Source: Sunxiuqinia sp965230765
GTDB taxonomy: Bacteria; Bacteroidota; Bacteroidia; Bacteroidales; Prolixibacteraceae
Length of the DNA stretch: 64,000 nucleotides
Assembly (NCBI GenBank): GCA_965230765.1
Contig: CBDDLR010000001.1
Coordinates: 1,426,001-1,490,000, forward strand
Reading direction: 5' to 3'
Below, in pieces: positions 57,790-64,000 of this stretch (the first letter of the stretch is position 1; each line of letters begins with the position of its first letter). The translations under genes and the position numbers were made by a program. The notes under the pieces are model-generated. The model searched no databases. It was not told the DNA's origin and was given only the letters and a program-made list of their open reading frames with translations.

Positions 57790-60183
57790 TTATCGTAACA
57801 CCGCCGCAATTGCAACTGCCAAAGATGAAAGCGTGCTGGCTATTCCTAACCATTTTCCGGTGTTGTCGCCTTGTGGGCGTGGTGGTTTGGTTGGAACAAC
57901 AACCTGACATCCAGGCATAGGTTTGGGATAGTTTCGTGTTAGGAATGATTTGGTGACTTTGGTAGTTCCATCGCTGTAAATAATGTATACTTTACCCTTT
58001 TTGGCGTTTGATGAAAACCCTCCTGCGCGATTGATGTAATATTTTAATGAACGGCCTTGTTCCCAGGCTTGGCCAATTGGGTTTAGCACTTCACCGGAAA
58101 CCCAAATTTCTTCACTTTCTTTTGGAATGTAAATACGGTCTCCTTCATGTAGTACATAATCATAGATCGTTCCTGGATTTTTGATGATCTCCTCTAATTT
58201 TAGTTCAAGCCTGTTAACTTCTATTTTTCCATTATCGAGGATTACGCTGTCAGACTCGCTCATGTTTTTTATAATCTCCAGGTTTTGCTCCATTTCTGGC
58301 TTAATACTTCTATCAAGACGAGCACCTTTCACATAAGCTTCGGGAGTTAACCCACCTGAACGAATAATTATATCTGAAACTCGCTCCGATTTTGCAGAGA
58401 TGCTATATTGTCCAGGGTATTTTACCTCACCATAAATACTAACAGTTTTTTGCTTGAAATAGGATGGTGCTTTTCGAACATACACATGATCAAACGGTTG
58501 AAGGATGAATTCTTCATCTTCTTTGCTTAAGGATAGGTTGCGATCAATAGAAAAATCAAAAAGTGTAACCATCTTATTGTTGATAGAGGCTGCAAATTCA
58601 TGGCTATTTCTACGGGCAATTTCAATGTGCGATTGGCTGGCAGCTTCTTTTAAGCCCCCGGCTAAAAAAATCAAGTCTTTCAAAGTCATGTTTTTGGTAA
58701 ACTTGTATTCCCCGGGAATCATAATTTCACCTGAAATGTTCAGGAAGGCTGTTTCCCCCATACTGAAAATATCCTTGATAATGATTTGATCTTCTCTTTT
58801 TAATGGGTAATCTTCATCGCCGTTAAGTACTTTATTTACATCGAACGCAATGGTTGTTGGGTACAACTGTTCGTCCAGTCTGACAATCAAACCACGGCTT
58901 GCGTAGTGATCTTCCCGAATTCCTTCAGCCTTATCAATAAGTTTGCTCAAAGTAAGCCCTTCTGTAAGGCTATATTCCCCGGGTCTGAAAACAGCCCCTT
59001 CAATGGTAACCCTGTTTTGGTAGCGGTCGATTATATTACCGGCAAAAACACTGTCCCCGTTCACCAATTCAAAAGCTGAATAGTTGTCTTCTGAAACATC
59101 GATTAATTGACGCTGATTGTTATTATACCGTGTAACACCAAGCACACTTTTATAGGCATCCTCGGTAAATCCCCCTGCGTAGTTTAATAGCTGCTCCAAT
59201 GTTTCTTCATGGATCAACTCAAATAAGCCAGTTCGTTTAAAGTTCCCGGCTAATTCAACCCGTTTTTTAAAAGGCGGTATCATGATTATATCCTGATCGC
59301 GCAGAAAAATGTTTTGATCAGAATTGCCATTGATCAAATAGTCGTAAACATCGATTTCTTTTACATTTTTCCCATCACGGATAAGCTTTATGTTTCTGAA
59401 AGATCCATTCTCATTTGGGCCACCAGACAAATAAAGCGCATTAAATGCAGAAGCAGTTGCGGGTAACTTGTATGTTCCGGGTGCAATTACTTCTCCGATG
59501 ATGTTGATATTGATTGATCGGATATTTTGCAGGCTAACATCGGCAAAGGTTTTTGGGTTGTTGCCCTGCATGTCGCTGTATATCGTTTTCAGACGATTTG
59601 TAATTGTCGTTTTAGCCTGGCTGAATTCTTTCCCTGCCAAAGGGATTAAGCCAAGGTCTGGGATCATTATGCTACCGTCATTCCCAATTTCCAGTGAGTA
59701 TGTTTGTTGACTAGCCCCCCATACATTGATTTGGATTTGGTCTCCAATTCCAAGTACATAATTTCTTGGTGTTGGAATATTAACAGAAGGTTCAAAACTT
59801 AATTTTTTTGTATTGAAAAGCTGATGTCCAAATATGCGTTTGTTCAGTTCCGAAATTTTCAATTCTTTCTTTTGGGTCCGATCGCTCGGTAATTTCTCAG
59901 CATTGCCTGTTTGCAATAACTGAGTTGCTCCCTGGGTTGGAACAGCTGAACTAAGTTGGTTGATCCTTGTGCGAAGTTGATCGATTTGAACCTGGGAAGC
60001 ACCTCTTGTTTTAGCAATCATGATTGCCTGGTCCATGGATAACCCTCGTGTTTGCACTTCCTGAACGATTTGTTTGATTTGCTGATCTGATAGTTCGTTT
60101 ACTTGAACCGACTGAATATCTTGAGAAATTCCTGAAACTGACGTCAGGAAGAAAACAATAAATAAAATAAGGGTTGATTTCAT
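57790..60183 (-). CDS. Wza-like polysaccharide export protein with multiple SLBB domains
   Basis: A 797-residue periplasmic/outer-membrane exporter. After a signal peptide (LILFIVFFLTSVSGISQ) and a Q-rich helical stretch comes the Poly_export domain (YVLGIGDQIQINVWGASQQT), then about six SLBB repeats (for example INIIGEVIAPGTYKLPATAS, VTIEGAVFRPGEYSLTEG, VSIYGEVKYPGQYSISAKS). A C-terminal hydrophobic helix (GIASTLSSLAVAIAAVL) could cross the outer membrane as in Wza. No lipobox is evident. It is the first gene of the minus-strand capsule series. Confidence 0.92.
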   Translation of the reverse strand: MKSTLILFIVFFLTSVSGISQDIQSVQVNELSDQQIKQIVQEVQTRGLSMDQAIMIAKTRGASQVQIDQLRTRINQLSSAVPTQGATQLLQTGNAEKLPSDRTQKKELKISELNKRIFGHQLFNTKKLSFEPSVNIPTPRNYVLGIGDQIQINVWGASQQTYSLEIGNDGSIMIPDLGLIPLAGKEFSQAKTTITNRLKTIYSDMQGNNPKTFADVSLQNIRSININIIGEVIAPGTYKLPATASAFNALYLSGGPNENGSFRNIKLIRDGKNVKEIDVYDYLINGNSDQNIFLRDQDIIMIPPFKKRVELAGNFKRTGLFELIHEETLEQLLNYAGGFTEDAYKSVLGVTRYNNNQRQLIDVSEDNYSAFELVNGDSVFAGNIIDRYQNRVTIEGAVFRPGEYSLTEGLTLSKLIDKAEGIREDHYASRGLIVRLDEQLYPTTIAFDVNKVLNGDEDYPLKREDQIIIKDIFSMGETAFLNISGEIMIPGEYKFTKNMTLKDLIFLAGGLKEAASQSHIEIARRNSHEFAASINNKMVTLFDFSIDRNLSLSKEDEEFILQPFDHVYVRKAPSYFKQKTVSIYGEVKYPGQYSISAKSERVSDIIIRSGGLTPEAYVKGARLDRSIKPEMEQNLEIIKNMSESDSVILDNGKIEVNRLELKLEEIIKNPGTIYDYVLHEGDRIYIPKESEEIWVSGEVLNPIGQAWEQGRSLKYYINRAGGFSSNAKKGKVYIIYSDGTTKVTKSFLTRNYPKPMPGCQVVVPTKPPRPQGDNTGKWLGIASTLSSLAVAIAAVLR

Positions 60184-60623
60184 AGTTGGGAATATTCTAT
60201 TTTGCAGGATTGTGAACTTGTGTTTTGTTTTGATTAAATCAAGAATGAGCTCAAAGTTACTACTTTATTTTGTGTAACTATTTTGTTCTGTTTTTCCACA
60301 GCTTCGCCTCCTCGGTCACATTTGTCCGAGTAGCTACATTACATACGTTTTAAGGTACAAATACCCTAACGAATGTGACACAAAATTATATATATCACGA
60401 GCTTCAATTGTAAAGATTGAATGAAATTTTATGAACAGCCCAATTTTGCTGGAGAAACAGCGGTTATTAAATGCGAATTGTCAATAATTTAATAATTATG
60501 TTTGGTAATTCTGATGGAATAGCCATACTTTGCATGAGAAAATGAAGAGGATAGTTGTTAAAATTTAAGGATAATCTTCTTCTTTCGATTGATAAACAAT
60601 ATTAATTCAGGAAATAGAACCGC
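60184..60623. other. Divergent control region between wza and wzi
   Basis: No gene fits in these 440 bases. On the minus strand TAACTTTG (60259-60252) could be the -7 element for wza, 69 bases before its ATG, without a clear -33. On the plus strand TATGTTTG (60497-60504) could serve wzi, with TTG at 60478 and a short 16-bp spacer. An inverted repeat GTCACATT (60315-60322)/AATGTGAC (60372-60379) and a small CTCGG/CCGAG hairpin lie between. Regulatory meaning is uncertain. Confidence 0.35.
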
Positions 60624-62054
60624 ATGTCAAAAAGGTTTCTGATTTTTCTTTTGTTGGTTTTATGCTATCAAATCACCAGGGCACAGGAAAGTTCTGATAA
60701 GCTGAACTTTCAGGCAGCTTCAAGTGTGGTAATAGCAGATAGCGAAGGATTACCTTTCTGGCTGCAAGCAAATAGACTTGGGGCATTGAATGGGCAGAAA
60801 GGATCTCAAGGTTTTTTCTCTTTTAATGCACAACGATTTCATTATTTGAATGAAGCAAAGAACTTGTCTCTAAATTATGGAGCAGATGTTCTGTACCGAT
60901 TTGATGGCAATTCATCCATTCAGTTTCAGCAATATTGGGGCCGGGTTGGTTTAAAAAAATGGTATTTCCATATTGGTGCAATGTCTGAACCTGAATTTGC
61001 TGGTGGCTTATCAATCACAAATGGGAATTTATACTTGTCAAATAATGCCAGGCCGATGCCCCGTGCTGAATTTGGGTTCAACGACTTAAGGATTTTTAAA
61101 GCAAAAATATTGGAGCCACTTTCGTTTAATTTCTTGTATTCAGAGTTCTTGTTGTTGGATGATCGGTATGTGGAAAATCCACACTTACATCGGAAAAAAC
61201 TGACTGTCGGTTATGAATTGGCTTCCTCCTGGGAATTCTCTTTTGAGTTTGATCATTGGGTGTTCTGGGGAGGACGACTCCCTGATGGGTTTAAAATGCC
61301 AGGTATTAAACGTTACTTTAGGTACATTTCATCTTTTTCAGGTGGTACTGGTTCTTTGGAAAATGAGGAAAATAATGTTTTTGGGAATCATTTAGGTTAC
61401 TATCAAATTGGATTTAAACACCATGGACTTTCAAAGTCTATTCAATTCTATTGGCAGCATCCATGGGAAGATGGTAGTGGTGTGAAAAAGGTTCGAAACA
61501 TATCAGATGGGTTACTTGGTGTCTCTGTTAACTGGGTAAATGATCATGCGCTTTTCACTGGGCTTGTCGTTGAATATTTGCGGACAAAACATCAAAGTGG
61601 CAGTATTCATGGAGACGATCCGAATCGTCCGGGCAAGTTTATTGGCGGCAGGGATAATTATTTTAACCATGGCATTTATCGTTCGGGTTTTGTGAGTTAT
61701 GGAAGAATGATCGGTTTGCCATTAATGTTCCCAACATTGAATGAAAATGGTATTTCAACTGGTTTTAACAATAATCGGCTATGGGGATTGCACAGTGGCG
61801 TAAAAGGGTTTATTTCAGATGAATTAGGATGGAAAGGCCAGGTTACATATTCGCAACATTTTGGAACATACGCTGAACCTTATGAATCTAAGCAAAAGCT
61901 ACTATCACTGGGGTTTGAATTGAACTGGTTGCCTGAAGCAAAACCGTTATCCTATTTTTTCAAAGTTGCTTATGATAGCGGGGAATACCTTGGCGAAAAC
62001 TTTGGGGTGGAATTTAAAGTTAACTATCAATTAGGCACGCCTTTTAAAAATTAA
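60624..62054 (+). CDS. Wzi-family capsule assembly outer-membrane protein
   Basis: A 476-residue outer-membrane barrel with a signal peptide (FLIFLLLVLCYQITRAQ). Wzi-type markers include SEGLPFWLQANRLGALNG near the start, FNDLRIFKAKILEPLSFNFL, and WEFSFEFDHWVFWGG, with FKHHGLSKSIQFYWQHPWED later. Wzi binds capsule polymer at the cell surface. It is divergent from the export gene, and its 3' end overlaps the end of the WecA-like gene by 24 bases. Confidence 0.87.
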   Translation: MSKRFLIFLLLVLCYQITRAQESSDKLNFQAASSVVIADSEGLPFWLQANRLGALNGQKGSQGFFSFNAQRFHYLNEAKNLSLNYGADVLYRFDGNSSIQFQQYWGRVGLKKWYFHIGAMSEPEFAGGLSITNGNLYLSNNARPMPRAEFGFNDLRIFKAKILEPLSFNFLYSEFLLLDDRYVENPHLHRKKLTVGYELASSWEFSFEFDHWVFWGGRLPDGFKMPGIKRYFRYISSFSGGTGSLENEENNVFGNHLGYYQIGFKHHGLSKSIQFYWQHPWEDGSGVKKVRNISDGLLGVSVNWVNDHALFTGLVVEYLRTKHQSGSIHGDDPNRPGKFIGGRDNYFNHGIYRSGFVSYGRMIGLPLMFPTLNENGISTGFNNNRLWGLHSGVKGFISDELGWKGQVTYSQHFGTYAEPYESKQKLLSLGFELNWLPEAKPLSYFFKVAYDSGEYLGENFGVEFKVNYQLGTPFKN

Positions 62055-63212
62055 GAACCTTCGATTCTTAAATTCTTCAATCATTTTTTCTTCATCAGGG
62101 CTAATGCCAATTGTAAGGATTTTCCGGGTAAGTTCGAGCCGCTTTTCTTTTCTGGATAAATAGGAATTTTTGAATATTGAGAGCGCCCAAATTAAACCAA
62201 AACTAAATGATAACAGGGATAAGAAACTAATTGTTACGTTAATATAGTTTTGTAAGATAATTGAGGCTAACACAAATGTTCCGGTAAAACTTATGAGGAT
62301 TGCAGAGGATTGAATATGAGTAAAACCTAGCTTGATAAGGGCATGGTGAATATGATTCATGTCTGGCGAAAAGGGAGATCTTTTTTGTAATAAACGAATG
62401 GTAAAGACCCTTAATACATCACATATGGGGACAATTAACAGTGATAGTGCAATGGCTGGGATGTGTAAAAGCCCAGTTGCAGATGACAGTATCTGTCCCG
62501 AGTTGTTGAATTTGATTACAATGACTGCCAGAAGAACACCTAGTATCAGCGATCCGGTGTCACCCATAAATATTTTATTTTCTTTTCCCCAAAGATTGAA
62601 CTTTAGGAAAGCTATCAAGCTTCCTGAAATGGAAAAGCATAAAATGGCATAATTCTCAATTCCTGCCATAAGAAACCAAGAGCCAAATAACAACGAAACA
62701 AACAAGGCAATTCCAGAAGCAAGCCCGTCAATTCCGTCGATAAGATTTAATGCATTGGTTAAAAACAGGATGATCATAAAGGCAGTGATCTGTCCGAGCC
62801 AAACAGGAATTTCGTAGAGCCCAAACAAGCCATTGAAACTTTCCAGATGAACATTGCCCAAAAAGACCAGCAGGGCAGTCGCTACAAGTTGAACCAGAAA
62901 TTTCTTTTTCGCAGAAATGACTAGAATGTCATCCTTTAATCCGATAAAGAAGAGCATAATAACTGCAGCGAAGATGTATTTTATTTCATTGTTAAGGCCA
63001 AGTTTTGAGAAAATTATAAAACTTAAGCTTAGCCCAATAAATATTCCAACACCACCTAACGTAGGGATAACTACTTTGTTCAATTTTCTATGGTTGGGTT
63101 TATCAAACAAGTGTTTGGCATTAGATACCCGTACAATTGGAGGAATACTAATATATGTAAGGATAAAACTTACAATAACGCATGGTAAATATGTAATAAT
63201 TGTTGCTTCCAT
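62031..63212 (-). CDS. WecA/TagO-like UDP-sugar:undecaprenyl-phosphate transferase
   Basis: A 393-residue membrane enzyme with about eleven helices that starts repeat-unit synthesis by placing a sugar-1-phosphate on undecaprenyl phosphate. The metal-binding GLKDDILVISAKKKF, the NALNLIDGIDGLASG motif, FMGDTGSLILG, and the HIHH loop (SPDMNHIHHALIKLGF) are all present. The ATG at 63212 is preferred over an upstream GTG. It has its own promoter. Its 3' end overlaps wzi, tail to tail. Confidence 0.92.
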   Translation of the reverse strand: MEATIITYLPCVIVSFILTYISIPPIVRVSNAKHLFDKPNHRKLNKVVIPTLGGVGIFIGLSLSFIIFSKLGLNNEIKYIFAAVIMLFFIGLKDDILVISAKKKFLVQLVATALLVFLGNVHLESFNGLFGLYEIPVWLGQITAFMIILFLTNALNLIDGIDGLASGIALFVSLLFGSWFLMAGIENYAILCFSISGSLIAFLKFNLWGKENKIFMGDTGSLILGVLLAVIVIKFNNSGQILSSATGLLHIPAIALSLLIVPICDVLRVFTIRLLQKRSPFSPDMNHIHHALIKLGFTHIQSSAILISFTGTFVLASIILQNYINVTISFLSLLSFSFGLIWALSIFKNSYLSRKEKRLELTRKILTIGISPDEEKMIEEFKNRRFLIFKRRA

Positions 63213-63235
63213 GATCACTAGGGGTTAATTTTTGC

Positions 63236-63268
63236 CAAAATTATCATCAAATTCATTCATCATCCAAA
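63236..63268 (-). promoter_or_regulatory. Promoter of the WecA-like gene
   Basis: On the minus strand a -7 element TAATTTTG (63243-63236) is paired with a -33 TTTG (63268-63265) at a 21-bp spacing. The ATG lies 24 bases downstream. Nothing else recognisable was seen in the remaining 400 bases up to the serS stop. Confidence 0.55.
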
Positions 63269-63674
63269 TCATTCAACGAAATATGTTATACTCTTCTTGT
63301 TTGCTTAATGATTTCTTAATAAAAGAAAAAGCAAACCATTGATGCTGTATCTAATCCTATTGATGCAATAACAATTAGAACGGTTGCGTACATATTATAC
63401 GACTATATGTAAATTTACCCTACCCCCCTATTGGGTGATATAAATCAATTTCGGACGTAAGCCTTTTATATATACTAATTTACAATACCACAATTGTTCT
63501 GTCAAGTACAATATATGTTTTGTTAATAAATACTATTTGTTGAAAAATTATACTGGTAGCCTTTGTTTCATGTAAGCTACATCGTAAGCAGTAGTTCTGG
63601 CTTTATTTATCAGAATATTATGACCTTATAATGAAAATTTGGTCAAAAAAAACTGTTAGTAACTTGAGTATGAT

Positions 63675-64000
63675 CTAATTGATCAAATCAAAACCACAAT
63701 ATGGAACCAATACTTCAGGGACTTTAATCCCATTTTCTGTTTGATTATTTTCCAGTAAGGCAGCTACAATTCGAGGTAATGCTAAAGCGCTTCCATTTAA
63801 GGTGTGAGCAATTTGTGGCTTTTTAGTTTGCTCATCGCGATAACGAAGTTTTAGGCGATTGGCCTGGAACGATTCAAAGTTTGACACAGAACTTACTTCC
63901 AGCCATTTTTCCTGTGCTGCGGAGAAAACTTCGAAGTCATAAGTCAATGCTGCGGTAAAGCTCATATCTCCACCGCAAAGTCGAAGAATTCGGTAGGGAA
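63675..64000 (-). CDS. serS: Seryl-tRNA synthetase, C-terminal part
   Basis: The last 108 codons of a gene that continues past the window end; the frame is open from 63998 (PYRILRLCGGDMSFT). Recognisable SerRS features are the LCGGDM motif, YDFEVFSAAQEKWLEVSSVS and the class II motif 3 segment HTLNGSALALPRIVAALLEN. The C-terminus KVPEVLVPYCGFDLIN is normal. It charges tRNA-Ser. Confidence 0.95.
   Translation of the reverse strand, partial: PYRILRLCGGDMSFTAALTYDFEVFSAAQEKWLEVSSVSNFESFQANRLKLRYRDEQTKKPQIAHTLNGSALALPRIVAALLENNQTENGIKVPEVLVPYCGFDLIN

Overview
This window comes from the chromosome of a Bacteroidota bacterium, most likely a Bacteroidales/Marinilabiliales-type (Prolixibacteraceae-like) organism. 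The evidence is a SusC/SusD outer-membrane pair controlled by an ECF sigma factor and a FecR anti-sigma factor, a C-terminal sorting domain of the type IX secretion system on an M1 peptidase, an HU-CCDC81/SPOR protein, a DUF5723 protein, promoters with the Bacteroidota -7 element TAnnTTTG, and almost no Shine-Dalgarno sequences. No tRNA, rRNA, CRISPR array or prophage was seen.

Layout. 1-2.4 kb: translation genes rplM(end)-rpsI-rpsB-tsf, closed by a strong terminator. 2.4-3.3 kb: a hairpin-rich repeat element and a MazF/ribbon-helix-helix toxin-antitoxin pair with a visible promoter and operator. 3.4-12.6 kb: mostly housekeeping genes (TauE permease, methyltransferase, flavin reductase-like protein, M3 peptidase, galE, HU/SPOR protein, ilvE, DUF2797, HAD). 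12.7-17.3 kb: a minus-strand cluster of dCMP deaminase, S41 protease, ECF sigma factor, anti-sigma-like protein and beta-barrel protein. 17.4-24.8 kb: a CheY-like regulator, then sigma/FecR/SusC/SusD with a candidate antisense RNA opposite the susC leader. 25-32.6 kb: asnS, a DUF5723 protein, rpoN, a membrane protein, a SPOR lipoprotein and a PhoB/PhoR-like two-component system. 32.7-35 kb: a PiT phosphate transporter fused to a PhoU-like domain, preceded by four 11-bp-spaced repeats that look like a Pho box. 35.3-36.8 kb: tryptophanase, preceded by a small leader ORF. 36.8-41.6 kb: a secreted hydrolase, folK-folB-pteridine reductase, a DUF2007-Usp-Usp fusion and riboflavin synthase. 41.6-42.5 kb: an IS200-like (RAYT-type) transposase between triple-hairpin cassettes.

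44.5-63.2 kb is a capsule/exopolysaccharide locus of the Wzy-dependent type. It has a WecA-like initiating phosphoglycosyl transferase, Wzi, a Wza-like exporter, a Wzz-like chain-length protein, the Wzx flippase, the Wzy polymerase, six glycosyltransferases, a WcaF-like acetyltransferase, and two sugar-nucleotide enzymes (UDP-glucuronate decarboxylase giving UDP-xylose, and dTDP-glucose 4,6-dehydratase). Lipid-linked repeat units would be started by the WecA-like enzyme, extended by the glycosyltransferases, flipped by Wzx, polymerised by Wzy under Wzz control, exported by Wza and anchored by Wzi. The gene junctions from 54.7 to 57.8 kb carry arrays of an 8-bp unit, TCGTGNNN, around a four-helix-bundle (S23/Avd-like) gene, and a 47-bp copy of the uxs gene start marks past rearrangement. 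The window ends in serS.

The observations most worth a second look are the tnaA leader ORF, the possible antisense RNA at susC, the Pho-box array, the 8-bp junction arrays, and the transposase with its hairpin cassettes. All calls are by eye; no database search or folding program was run.
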